Notes: generated by a model from the sequence alone, not told the origin. Counted from the first letter of the stretch, positions 8,768-17,321 are shown. The stretch is 64,000 bases of DNA from Streptomyces sp. NRRL F-5122 (GCF_001507435.1 NZ_LMWH01000254.1:1-64000); one strand, 5' to 3'. Translations and numbers: made by a program.

Positions 8768-8889
8768 AGGCACGAGCCTGGCACGCAGGTCACTCCGGCT
8801 ATGGAGCGCCCCAGGTCAGCGGCCCATCTCGACCGAGGCGAACCGGTGTTGACCGCAGCTGACCGCCTTGTGTGGCACGGCTGTGGCAC
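8768..8889 (+). repeat. Phased GGCACG repeats, candidate arm sites (left end)
   Basis: Two pairs of (A/T)GGCACG occur here, at 8768-8774 with 8779-8785, and at 8872-8878 with 8883-8889. In each pair the copies are 11 bp apart, one helical turn, and in the same orientation. A third such pair lies at the other end of the element (24,417-24,434). These could be integrase or excisionase arm-binding sites. This is inference from spacing and position. Confidence 0.45.
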
Positions 8890-9039
8890 GCGCCGAGCGA
8901 CCAGGCGCTTAGAAGATGCGGGCACACCCCAGTTGGCTGGGCCAGCAAGTCTGCCGGGTTTCCGTGACAGGCCGTCAGGTGTTGTCGTCGTCCGCACTCG
9001 TTCCCGTCAGCGTTGCCGTCACTGCCGTCTGGGCCTTGA

Positions 9040-9060
9040 TGACCCGTCTCACCGAAGTTT
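9040..9060 (+). repeat. Left terminal inverted repeat of TPR unit
   Basis: A perfect 21-bp inverted match to 10,595-10,615. A second, diverged copy of its inner motif follows 20 bp later (GTCTCAAGGAAGTTT, 9066-9080). The outer boundary is set by the CTTGA duplication just outside. Confidence 0.75.
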
Positions 9061-9121
9061 GGTCGGTCTCAAGGAAGTTTGACCACAGCACTCAGCAGCG
9101 ACCCGAGCTGGTGGAGCAGTG

Positions 9122-10488
9122 TCAGAAGGGCGGTTCGGTGGAGTGGGTGCCGGCCCAAGGATCGTCTGCCGGTGCGGGCTGCGGGCGTTGTCGGAGAACT
9201 TGCACCGCTTCCTCGATGCGGCCGAGGTCGATGAGGCACTTGGCCCGGAGCGAGGTGTTGCAGGCCGGGTGTCGTTCAAGAACGGAGAGGGCCTCCTCGG
9301 CGCGGCCGGCCGTGGCGAGGAGGTCGGACAGAGACCAGGCCGCGTACCAGGTGTCTTGTTCGGGGTGCGTCTGGGTCTGCTCGATTGCTTCGTCGAGCAG
9401 GCCGAGGCGAACCATGAGAAGGAGCCGGATCCGGAAGAAGTCCCAGTCTTCCTTGCCGCCGCGGCGCGCCTTGAGAATGTCGAGGTAGGCCAGGCCGTCG
9501 GGGGCTCGGCCTAGGTCGGCGTACAGGGTGCACAGCGTGTGGACGATCCAGTCCTCCGCGCCGCCAGGCCGGTCGGCGAGGGTACGTATCACTCCGATCG
9601 CCTCGTTACCCTGCCCGTGCCGGACCAGGAGTTCGGACAGCGGGACGACCACGTGCCACATGCCGTCGGACTCTTCAGCGAACGTCCGTAGACGGTGATC
9701 GCTCCTTCCGCATCGCCGCGCTCCTCAAAGACCTCGGCCAGGCGCTGCGCGGCGTGCCCGTGGTACTCGGAGGCCGCGTACGCGCGCAGTTCCTCGATCC
9801 GGTCGTGTCTGGCCAGCAGGTCGGCCAGCGCGTCGCGGCCGTTGACCGAGGTGCTTTCCCGGCGGCGCAGCAGTTCGATCGCCTCCTCAATCCCGCCCTG
9901 TCGTTCCCGGATGGCGGCGAGCAGAGGGAAGGCGTTGGACGGTTCGAGGCGAAGCCTGCCGCAGTCGGGGTCGTCGCAGGCCGGGACCGCTGCGGCGATG
10001 CGGGCCTCCAACAGCGCGGCAGCCTCCTCGTCCAGCCCCGCGACTTCGGCGACGTCCACCAGGCCCTCGGCGAGGAACCAGTCATCGATTCCGGGCCGCA
10101 GCAGCGCGAACGCATCGGCGCCGTGGCCGTGACGGGACAGCAGGCGAGCGAAGAAGTTCAGGACCAGCCGGTCCCCGGCCTCCGCGTACGGGCGGCACAG
10201 CGCGATCGCCTCGTCGGCCCGTCCCCAACCCTCCAGCAGCTCGGCCTGGGCTTGGGCCGCTGGCCACCAGCCCGTCGCGATGTACGGGGCGAGCACCTCC
10301 AGCGCCCGCGCGTACTGCTGTCGATCGCCCAGCAATCGCGCCCACGCCAGTGCGCAGAACCACTCCCCGCGGCCGGCCTGCAGCTCCACCTCCCGCTCAT
10401 GGCCGAGCTCGAGAAGCCGGGCTACCAGTGATGAAGGAATGCAGCCCGTCAACGTTCGGGCCTGATAGTCAAGATCAGCAGCGTCCAC
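9122..10488 (-). pseudogene. TPR-repeat protein gene, frameshifted
   Basis: The gene would encode about 455 residues of helical tetratricopeptide-like repeats, for example ARLLELGHEREVELQAG and RADEAIALCRPYAEAGDR, with a conserved opening LDYQARTLTGCIPSSLVARL. Near 9688 the frame breaks: TAC GGA CGT TCG CTG replaces an expected CGT TTC GCT, so one T appears to be missing. The downstream part, 9122 to about 9687, stays open in the other frame. The GTG at 10488 follows GGAGCC and gives the natural start; frames reading further upstream simply translate the terminal repeat. TPR proteins act as protein-binding scaffolds, and no catalytic domain is visible. Relatives appear in many Streptomyces. 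Confidence 0.75.
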
Positions 10489-10594
10489 GGCTCCGCACCC
10501 TAGCCCCCGCCTCTGACACGGCTCCCGGATCAGCGAGCGGTGAAAGTCCGATGAGACGAAGTCCAACCCCGTGAAGCTGCGGTGAGACTGATCA

Positions 10595-10615
10595 AAACTT
10601 CGGTGAGACGGGTCA
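10595..10615 (-). repeat. Right terminal inverted repeat of TPR unit
   Basis: Inverted copy of 9040-9060. Reading inward, further copies of the motif follow at 21 bp (GTCTCACCGCAGCTT) and about 31 bp beyond (GTCTCATCGGACTTT), so this end has three motif copies against two at the left end. Confidence 0.75.
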
Positions 10616-10766
10616 CTTGATGCGACCGCCGCTTTACAAGTTCGATCCGACATCCTCGGCAGGCGATTGCCGCGAAGCTTGAGCTGGCGCCTACGGCCGC
10701 CTGGAGCTGCTGACGTCCGGTGCCGTTGATGTCAGCCGTGGATGTCAGATGCCCCGCCCTGTTCGG

Positions 10767-10964
10767 CTACGGGCGACGGTAGACGGCAGGATCGGCTCCG
10801 GGAGCCGGCGCCCGGGACAAGTCCAGGTAGCACGGGTAGTCGGGGTCACCTACCTCCATGAGTACGAACTGATCGACGTCGTGCTTGGCGAAGCGATGGA
10901 GGTACTGCAAGAAGAGTTCCAGTTCCTCGTCGGAGAGGGGTTCGTCGTGTCGGTCGTTTCGCAC
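10767..10964 (-). CDS. Small acidic hypothetical protein
   Basis: A 65-residue protein that I do not recognise, with good codon usage. It opens with RNDRHDEPLSDEELELFLQY, followed by LHRFAKHDVDQFVLMEVGD, and ends with a short proline-rich tail. It starts at a GTG preceded by GGGTGAGGGC. There is no membrane span or signal. The N-terminal helix rich in acidic residues would suit a small binding protein, but no function can be assigned. It is cargo of the integrated element, just right of the TPR unit. Confidence 0.5.
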   Translation of the reverse strand: MRNDRHDEPLSDEELELFLQYLHRFAKHDVDQFVLMEVGDPDYPCYLDLSRAPAPGADPAVYRRP

Positions 10965-11337
10965 GCCCTCACCCTACGGCTGGCCCGGGTGGCGTGACCG
11001 CTTCGTCCCGAAGCAACTTGGGTGGGCGTCCGGCTTTGGGCTGGTGTGCTGCTCACCTGCGCCGATGGTCCGCTGACGTCCGCGCTCGTCCGCCGGTGTT
11101 CGTCGGCGTTGTCACGCAGTTAGACACTCAGCCTTGCTCCATCTGCCTTGTGGGGAAACACGGGTGCAAGGGCGCTGACGGCCGTCCTACCATGAGTCTG
11201 CCTGCGTCGGCCGGCTCGCTGTAGACCCGCAGCACCGGCCCGCTGTGGAGGGGACCAGCCCGTTCGAGCCGGGCCAGGTGGGCTGACACCTGCTGAGCGG
11301 TTCGATACGAGGTTCGCCAATGCCTCAGGGTGGGGCC
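10965..11337. other. Intergenic, no gene seen
   Basis: There is no frame with convincing codon usage and a start. The last bases, GGGTGGGGCC, form the ribosome binding site of the next gene. The composition looks like decayed coding DNA, but I cannot name a parent gene. Confidence 0.4.
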
Positions 11338-11703
11338 ATGAAACGGGAGCAGCTCGAACGGCTGCTGGGTCGTGGCGACGACACGTCGGCGGCCGCTCTC
11401 GCTGCACTCCGCGCCGACGCTTCATACGTCGTTTGGGACGGGACGACCTCACCCAAGTCACTCGCGACGGTCTACGGGCGCCGACTCCGTCACACCCTTC
11501 GGCGGGGCATCGAGACCTCCGGCTTGGCCCGGGCCGTGCAACGCCTCGACCTATACGGCCGACCGGTTCGATTGGGGCAGATCAGGACTGCCGACGGATC
11601 GTGGATCTTCATGCTGTTTCTCGACGCGGACGGCAGCGCGCTGGTGGCGTGCACTGGCGTACGGCAATCCAAACCAGGCTTGGCACGACCAGACACCTGC
11701 TGA
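11338..11703 (+). CDS. Hypothetical protein
   Basis: A 121-residue protein with no family that I recognise. It starts MKREQLERLLGRGDDTSAAA after GGTGGGG. It has a basic middle segment (GRRLRHTLRRGIETSG) and a strand-rich end (GSWIFMLFLDADGSALVAC). There is no signal peptide or membrane span. Codon usage is that of a real gene up to the stop. The C-terminal tail (SKPGLARPDTC) looks less conserved and could reflect an early stop or frameshift, because another frame stays open for a further 100 codons. It is cargo of the integrated element. Confidence 0.5.
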   Translation: MKREQLERLLGRGDDTSAAALAALRADASYVVWDGTTSPKSLATVYGRRLRHTLRRGIETSGLARAVQRLDLYGRPVRLGQIRTADGSWIFMLFLDADGSALVACTGVRQSKPGLARPDTC

Positions 11704-12044
11704 ACCGGCGCACGGCCAACACGCTTTCCAAGTGTGCTCGTGCCCATCGGACGGCCGTACGGAGTCGTTCACCTGCGTCTATGCGTACTCGTTGCCCTGG
11801 ATCTCAACCTGCGCTGGTGCTCATCCGGACTGGGTGGTACGCATGCGAATGAGACCAGAAGTGAGACCAGGCGTTTGGCGCGCACCTCGTCGTCTGGCAC
11901 GACGTCGCGCCGATGGAACGTCGCAGCCTGCCGTTGGATGCCGCACCACACGGCGTCAGGCGGTCGGCGCTGCGGGAGCCGCCCGGGGCGCAGACACGGT
12001 CACCGATCACGCGCTGACCACATGACTGCGCCGCCATGCGTCCG
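11704..12044. other. Intergenic, no gene seen
   Basis: Several frames are open here but none has a start with a ribosome binding site or recognisable protein content. It may be the decayed 3' part of the preceding gene. The stop codon of the convergent lipoprotein gene bounds it on the right. Confidence 0.4.
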
Positions 12045-13565
12045 TCATGCCATGGGCATTGCCGGGCCTGGCTCGTGCTCGCCGGGTGGAGTTCCAGGCT
12101 TGAGGATGACGGAGGTGTAGTGGTTGGCGAAGAAGTACGAATAGGACAGGCCTTCGTCGATCCTGCCGAACTCGTTGCTCATCATGGTCATTAGCGCTGT
12201 GGTGCGGGTGCCGTCGCTGGCGTAGGCGGTGAACATCTGGTTGGGTGGCAACCCAGTGGCTCCGATGGTGACTTCGTTGATGCCCGGGAGTGCCCGGATC
12301 AGAGCCGTGCCCTCGCCGGAGCTACCGGAGACGCGCAGGGGGAGGTTCTCTGTGCGCATGCCCAGACCCTGCCGGCCCAGGTTTTGTGTGCTGGTGGCTG
12401 GAGTGTTGCGGGCCACGTACACCAGCGCCATGGGCGACTGACCGATGGGGAGGGTCTTGATCACCGAGTTCGTGTGCGTGTCAATGACGTCAACCGCGTC
12501 GGAGTTCTGTAGGGCGACGTAGATCCTGGTGTTATCGGGGCTCGGCCAGATGCCGTGGGGGCCGTGGCCGTGGTTGTGGATGGTCTTCACCAGCGTGGGC
12601 GGCGCCCCGGTCTTCGATCGGCGGTACACCAAGGTCTCGTCCAGTCCGCCGACGGTCATGTAGGCGTAGTCGACGCCGCCGACGGTGACGAAGTTGGGGT
12701 GGTTGGTGCGCGGCCCCGTGTTCATCACCGCCTCCACACGGAAGGTTTGTGCATTGACCACAGCGGTGGTCCGGCCGTTGACCGGCATGCCGAGCCAGAT
12801 GTCCCGGCCGTCGGGCGAGATGGCCTCGTCGGAGGACCCACCCGCCTGTTCGGGAATCGGCAGGCGCTTGATGATCCGGCGGGAGGCCACATCGATCATG
12901 TCCAGCCGTGAGGCGCGCAGGTGGTTGACATAGGCGAGTTTGCCGTCGGTGCTGAAGACCACCTTCGACGGCCCGTCCTCGGTGTGGATCCGGTCGACCT
13001 CCTTGCCGGCCCGCCAGTCGAGCACCGAGATGTAGTCCTGGCCGCGCACCGCCACCCACAGCCGCGTGCCGTCCGGCGAGAAGAATCCCTCGTGCGGCGC
13101 CCGGCCGACGTACATGGTGCGCACTACTTTGTTGGTCGCAGTGTCGATGATATGGATGGCGTTGGTGGTCACGTCGATCACGTCGAGCCACTTCCCGTCC
13201 CGGGAGAAGCCCAGGCCGTGCACGTCGATCTCCCCGTCGTACATGGCCCCCAGCACGTCCGCGCTGGGGTCCAACCGCGGCTTGCCCAGAGCGATCGTGC
13301 CCAGCACCTTGTTCGTCGCCGGATTGATGACACTCACCGTATTGGAGTCCTGGTCGGCGGTGTACACCCGGTCGTTCGCCGAGATCTGTTGCGCCCCGCG
13401 CAGCGCCGGAGCTTGGATCACCGTGCCCGACACTGGGCTGGCGTTCGACCCCGGACCTGGGTGGGAGGCCGCAGATTCCGGCGTCCCGGTCGCCGTGCAC
13501 GCGGCGATTGACGCGTACACGGCCGCCGCCGCGAACGCGCGGGCCAAGCTGGGTTTTGTGCCCAT
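12045..13565 (-). CDS. Secreted YVTN/beta-propeller repeat lipoprotein
   Basis: A 506-residue exported lipoprotein. A short signal peptide ends in the lipobox SIAAC (Cys23), followed by a disordered linker and a beta-propeller. Blades show the surface-layer/YVTN type: TADQDSNTVSVINPATNKVL, then IHIIDTATNKVVRTM, and later DVIDTHTNSVIKTLPIG. The ATG at 13565 is chosen because AAGGAG lies 5 bases upstream; a GTG two codons earlier overlaps that site. The last roughly 100 residues form a separate domain. Propellers of this type usually bind proteins or sugars, and no enzyme motif is visible. It is cargo of the integrated element, read against the neighbouring beta-helix gene. Confidence 0.75.
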   Translation of the reverse strand: MGTKPSLARAFAAAAVYASIAACTATGTPESAASHPGPGSNASPVSGTVIQAPALRGAQQISANDRVYTADQDSNTVSVINPATNKVLGTIALGKPRLDPSADVLGAMYDGEIDVHGLGFSRDGKWLDVIDVTTNAIHIIDTATNKVVRTMYVGRAPHEGFFSPDGTRLWVAVRGQDYISVLDWRAGKEVDRIHTEDGPSKVVFSTDGKLAYVNHLRASRLDMIDVASRRIIKRLPIPEQAGGSSDEAISPDGRDIWLGMPVNGRTTAVVNAQTFRVEAVMNTGPRTNHPNFVTVGGVDYAYMTVGGLDETLVYRRSKTGAPPTLVKTIHNHGHGPHGIWPSPDNTRIYVALQNSDAVDVIDTHTNSVIKTLPIGQSPMALVYVARNTPATSTQNLGRQGLGMRTENLPLRVSGSSGEGTALIRALPGINEVTIGATGLPPNQMFTAYASDGTRTTALMTMMSNEFGRIDEGLSYSYFFANHYTSVILKPGTPPGEHEPGPAMPMA

Positions 13566-14768
13566 GTTCACTCCTTGTGGTCACGTCGTCGGCGGATGGC
13601 CCGCGCCGCAAGTTGCCAGCGGCGCTTGGCTTGTGGGGGCTGTGCCGCGTGGCGTGAGAGGTTGCGGCAGGAACTGATCGCTGGTTCATCAATGGCCGCC
13701 AGGCGAGAGCAGCGCCTGTCATCGTGGCGCCGAGGTCACCTCTTTCGAATGCGGTCACGTATTTCCGAGCACGTGATCGATGGCGCCTGACGTCGGTCGG
13801 CTGAATCATCGTCGAGCCAGAAAGGAATCTAAAGGGACACTTTCGACATGTTCACCTCGGCCGGAGGTTTTCACTCGGACGGCCCGTCTGTTGGCGAACG
13901 GCTGGCGAATGCACGGCCGTTCAGGCTTCGTGCGGTGTACGCCGAACGGGTTCACGATGGTTCACGACGGGCCGACCACAACTGCGATCGCAGCCTCGCG
14001 GGGCAGTAGCCCGCGCGGTCGGCGGAGTTTCAACGGCACGGTCAAGCGCCGCCGCGCTCGGATCCTGGAGCACTAGTTTGAAAGACGCCGTATGCGGATC
14101 GCGGCTGACCTGGCAAGGCACTGACCTGGGTCGGAACGCGATCGGCGCCGCTGTTCCCCGTGAGTCCCCGCTGCGTCCCGCTGGATCGGGCACGCAGGGC
14201 ACAGCCGACCTTCTGCTTTTCAGGCGAGTTGATCGTGCGGCCAGGAGCATGATCCGGCCCGACAACGACAGATGTTGACACCTCGTGACACCCCGCTGCG
14301 TACCCTGGCGTCCGTTGCCGTTGCCGTCAGACTGCCGTCAGGGGCGCCGGCCAGGGATGGTGTGGGGCACGGGGGCACCTTCTGATCCGTAGCTCTACAC
14401 AGATCGGTCAGTGACGGTCATACAGCGTCGCCTCAGGGTCTCCGGAGGATGTTGCTGGACAGGGAAGGACGCTGTGGTTGCTGTACTTCGCTGCTGTACG
14501 CGAGCGAGGTCTGCTCTCAGGCGTTCGGCCGTCGTTCTCCATTGCCCGCCTGCGGAGCTCGCCAGGAGGGTGTGACGGGGAAGTGTCATCGTCTTGCAGT
14601 CCTGTCGGGCGATGGATTCAGCTACTTGGCTGTATTTGCTGCTGTTTCTGGGTGAGGAGGGGTTGCGGCTCACTGGGCGAGGTGCGGGGGGCGGCTTTGC
14701 TCGCAGTGTCCGGGACGCGGATGAGGGACCGTCTGTGCTCCGAAGGTGCCTGCACTTCAAGGAGAGCC
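13566..14768. other. 1.2-kb stretch without a supported gene
   Basis: This lies between two divergent genes for exported proteins. Open frames exist on both strands but lack starts with ribosome sites and have irregular codon usage. At 14,312-14,343 there are close repeats of GTTGCC and CTGCCGTCA, similar to GTTGCCGTCACTGCCGTC at 9012-9029. Promoters for both flanking genes should be here, but I cannot place them with confidence. Confidence 0.4.
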
Positions 14769-15917
14769 ATGCGATACACCACCCTGTCCGGCATCGCCGC
14801 CCTGGCCGCGGTTCTCGCCAATGGCGTGAGCGCGGTACCGGCCGTCGCGGGAGGCGGAAGCGGGAACGGGATTTCGGTGCCGTGTGACACCGCGGCCCTG
14901 ATCAACGCGATCGCCATGGCGCCGGCGGGATCCACCCTCGTCCTCGCCCGCCACTGCACCTACCACCTGACCACGGCCTACAGCGGCGACGACGGACTGC
15001 CCCCCGTCGACAGACAACTCACCATCGCGGGCCGGGACTCCACCATCGTCCGCGACGGACTGACCGCTAGTGCTTTCCGTATCTTCCACGTCACCTCCAC
15101 CGGTGACCTCCGCCTCGACGACCTCACGATCCGCGGCGGCAACGCGCCCGATGACGGGGGAGGCATCCTCGTCGACGCCGCCGGCATGCTGAAGCTCAAC
15201 AAGGTCACTCTCGACAACAACACCGCCTTCATCGAGGGAGGCGGCGTCGATGTCGAGTTCGGAGCCACGGCGTACATCACCCGAAGCGAGTTCACCTTCA
15301 ACAACACGACGGGCGAGGGTGGCGGCCTGGAGTCGGACGGTACCGTCACCACCGACGGGGTCGTGTTCTCCCGCAACTTCGCCGGTGGCGGCGGTGCCAT
15401 CGGCCACGAGAGCGGTGACTCCATTTACCGCAACACGACCCTGAAGAACAACACCTCAAGTTTCGAGGGCGCTGGTATCGACATGACCGCCGGCACCGCG
15501 CATTTCATCAACAGCAAGATCCTCAACAACACCACCGCGGGTGTCGCCGGTGGCGGCATCTCGAATGCAGCCTTGATGACGCTCGTCAAGACCGAGGTCT
15601 CCGGCAACGTCGTTGGAGGCGCCGACGGCAAGGGCGGCGGCATTTATGAAGACAGCGGCACTCTCGTGCTGCAGTACAGCTCCGTCGACCGCAACAGCGC
15701 GAATGGCTCCGGCACTTCACAGGCCGGCGGCATCTACAACACCGTCGGTGGTGCGGTGACGCTCGATCACAGTGAGGTGGACAACAACGCCTCCACCACA
15801 GCACCGGGCGGCGTGTGGACCGACACCCAGTTCACCGTGAACCGGTCCCAGATCCGGCACAACATCCCCACCAACTGCGCGGGCAGCCTCGTCATCGTCA
15901 CCGGCTGCGTCGGCTGA
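14769..15917 (+). CDS. Secreted right-handed beta-helix protein
   Basis: A 382-residue secreted protein. The N-terminal signal peptide (residues 1 to about 27, ending in VSAVPAVAG) is followed by beta-helix rungs with repeated GGGI and NNT turns: DDGGGILVDAAGMLKLNKVT, GGGVDVEFGATAYITRSEF and KGGGIYEDSGTLVLQYSSVD. This pattern resembles chlamydial-type polymorphic outer-membrane repeats and pectate-lyase-like folds, but no catalytic residues can be pointed to. Cysteine pairs (PCDT, HCTY; NCAG, GCVG) near the two ends could cap the helix. The ATG follows AAGGAGAGCC. A role in adhesion or polysaccharide binding is a guess. It is cargo of the integrated element. Confidence 0.75.
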   Translation: MRYTTLSGIAALAAVLANGVSAVPAVAGGGSGNGISVPCDTAALINAIAMAPAGSTLVLARHCTYHLTTAYSGDDGLPPVDRQLTIAGRDSTIVRDGLTASAFRIFHVTSTGDLRLDDLTIRGGNAPDDGGGILVDAAGMLKLNKVTLDNNTAFIEGGGVDVEFGATAYITRSEFTFNNTTGEGGGLESDGTVTTDGVVFSRNFAGGGGAIGHESGDSIYRNTTLKNNTSSFEGAGIDMTAGTAHFINSKILNNTTAGVAGGGISNAALMTLVKTEVSGNVVGGADGKGGGIYEDSGTLVLQYSSVDRNSANGSGTSQAGGIYNTVGGAVTLDHSEVDNNASTTAPGGVWTDTQFTVNRSQIRHNIPTNCAGSLVIVTGCVG

Positions 15918-16635
15918 CCCCTCACGAACCAAACCCGGCGGGCATCCGACCCCACCCCAGCTCACCGTGACGACGATGATCGCTGGACCTTGCCACCTCC
16001 TCAACCCGCCGCCTTCCCCAGCTCCCATCCCGTCTGCCGTCGACCCACACACCGTGGAGCAGGCGTGGTTCCTGGCGTCCAGGTGGAGCGCGCCACTGTA
16101 CGAACGACCTGGACGCCAGGGGCCGCGTCTGCTCGGCTCTGCCTGGGTCGATGGCAGGCGGGATGGGAGCTCCCCGCGCACGCCACTACGGACCCGCAGT
16201 CGGAAGCGGCGCCCCCTCCATCCCGGTGCCGGCCGCCCCCGCCGGAGGCATTGCCTTGACCGTGGGCCGCTCTATGCGGTGCTCGACTCATGGCCTACTG
16301 CCCTATCCACATGTGGGCGCGCGTCGGCGCAGCGCGGGCGGAGCGGGCCGAAGGCAGGAGCGTCGCCCGCAGCGGAGCCGGGAAGCGCGCCCGGCGGAGC
16401 GGAGCGCAGCCGGGGCTTGATGGAGTAGAGAAAGTTCTATCCCGCTGGGATGGCATGCCGCTGTCTTGTCTCGGTTGATGCCTGACGTTGCGGCTCCGCT
16501 CGCTGCCTTGTGAGCGTTGCTCGTTGCCCGCTGGAGGGGCCATCAGGACGGCGCTGACCGTGGTGCCGCGAGCTGACTCGACCGCTGTGTTGGCGGCAGG
16601 GTAGGTGCCGATAGGCCTGGAGTGGCAGAGATCCG
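15918..16635. other. 700-bp stretch without a supported gene
   Basis: No convincing coding frame is present. It contains the strong inverted repeat at 16,071-16,120 and, around 16,330-16,420, a run of GGAGCGGAGCGCAGCC-like sequence. It separates the cargo from the backbone half of the element, where pSAM2-type elements often have regulatory or transfer-origin sequences. I cannot identify such a site directly. Confidence 0.4.
16071..16120. repeat. 14-bp perfect inverted repeat with 22-base loop
   Basis: The arms CCTGGCGTCCAGGT (16,071-16,084) and ACCTGGACGCCAGG (16,107-16,120) are perfectly complementary. It could be a terminator for the beta-helix gene, although it is about 150 bp past the stop and has no T-run, or a protein-binding site of the element. 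Confidence 0.55.
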
Positions 16636-16869
16636 TTAAAGCGCGATGGGCTTGTATGCCATGGCGCGGTCGACGACTTTCTCGGCAGAGAACGCGGGGT
16701 CGTAGTCCCAGAAGATGTAGTCCGAGATGTGCGGACAGCCCAGTCCACGCTCTAGGGCTTCGAGGATGTCGGAGTCCTCTGCCTCGTTGGCTGTGTCACC
16801 GTTCAGGAGGCGCTGCACGAGGGCTATCGCCTGGTTGCGGCTCATTTTCTGGGCGCGTTCGATGGTCAT
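16636..16869 (-). CDS. Colicin/pyocin-immunity-like small protein
   Basis: A 77-residue protein resembling the E-type colicin/pyocin immunity family. The match is the helical segment NQAIALVQRLLNGDTANEAE followed by GCPHISDYIFWDYDP, which fits the family core hPxxSDLIFyP, and then FSAEKVVDRAMAYKP. Such proteins bind and block DNase or RNase bacteriocins. Its start overlaps the stop of the upstream Nudix gene by ATGA, so the two are co-translated. No toxin gene is nearby, so it may act as orphan immunity or have a new role inside the element. The family call is reasonable but rests on short motifs. Confidence 0.65.
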   Translation of the reverse strand: MTIERAQKMSRNQAIALVQRLLNGDTANEAEDSDILEALERGLGCPHISDYIFWDYDPAFSAEKVVDRAMAYKPIAL

Positions 16870-17321
16870 TGGGCCGGTGCCAGGTGCTTGCCATCATGGC
16901 TTCGCACGTGCGGGCCGTTGCCGTCCAAGGCGTCCAGAAGTCGGACTGCGAAGACTTCGGCCATGCGCTCGCTGACCTCGTCGGGCGTGAGCCATTCGAC
17001 TGCCGTGGACTCGTTGGAGGTGCGTTCGGTGCCGCCTGAGGGCTTGCAGCGGAAGACCAGGGCCACGATGCCCCGCGTCGTGTTCTTGTAGACCCCGGTG
17101 AGCTCGTCGACCTCGACGTGGATGCCGGTCTCTTCCAGGACCTCGCGGGCGACGCCGGCCTCGGGGGTCTCGTTGAGTTCGAGTACGCCGCCGGGGAGTT
17201 CCCAAGTGCCGTTGTCGGCTCGGCGGATGGCCAGGAGGCGTCCGTCCTCGCGCACTACTACTCCGGCGACGGACACGGAGTGCAGCGGCGTTGACTGGCC
17301 TTCCTGGGCACTGTTACTCAT
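16866..17321 (-). CDS. Nudix hydrolase, Pif-like transfer-immunity protein
   Basis: A 151-residue Nudix protein. The Nudix box is complete: GGVLELNETPEAGVA then REVLEETG (Gx5Ex7REVxEETG), near residues 44-66. In pSAM2 the Nudix protein Pif, encoded at the corresponding place, prevents redundant transfer between cells that already carry the element, so this is the likely job here. It is transcribed away from the GntR repressor gene. Its start codon, ATG 17319-17321, lies inside a copy of the operator motif, so the repressor should also control it. Another ATG four codons upstream is possible. The substrate is unknown. Confidence 0.8.
   Translation of the reverse strand: MSNSAQEGQSTPLHSVSVAGVVVREDGRLLAIRRADNGTWELPGGVLELNETPEAGVAREVLEETGIHVEVDELTGVYKNTTRGIVALVFRCKPSGGTERTSNESTAVEWLTPDEVSERMAEVFAVRLLDALDGNGPHVRSHDGKHLAPAQ

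Larger units (their letters stand above)
9040..10615. mobile_element. Non-autonomous transposon-like unit carrying a TPR gene
   Basis: A 1,576-bp unit with perfect 21-bp terminal inverted repeats that start TGACCCGTCTCACC. It is flanked directly by the 5-bp repeat CTTGA (9035-9039 and 10616-10620), as expected of a target-site duplication. The end motif GTCTCACCGAAGTTT is repeated inside each end. The only gene is a frameshifted TPR protein and no transposase is present. A 5-bp duplication, TG...CA termini and several internal motif copies resemble elements of the Mu/Tn7/Tn5053 superfamily, but the family assignment is inference. Mobilisation would need a transposase acting in trans. Confidence 0.65.

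Noticed and set aside
8760..9035. Possible small genes between attL and the TPR unit
   Set aside because: No start with a ribosome site, irregular codon usage, and the stretch contains the phased GGCACG repeats instead.
10500..10653. Longer N-terminus for the TPR protein
   Set aside because: The extra codons translate the terminal inverted repeat (SHRSFDQSHRSF), so GTG 10488 with GGAGCC is a better start.
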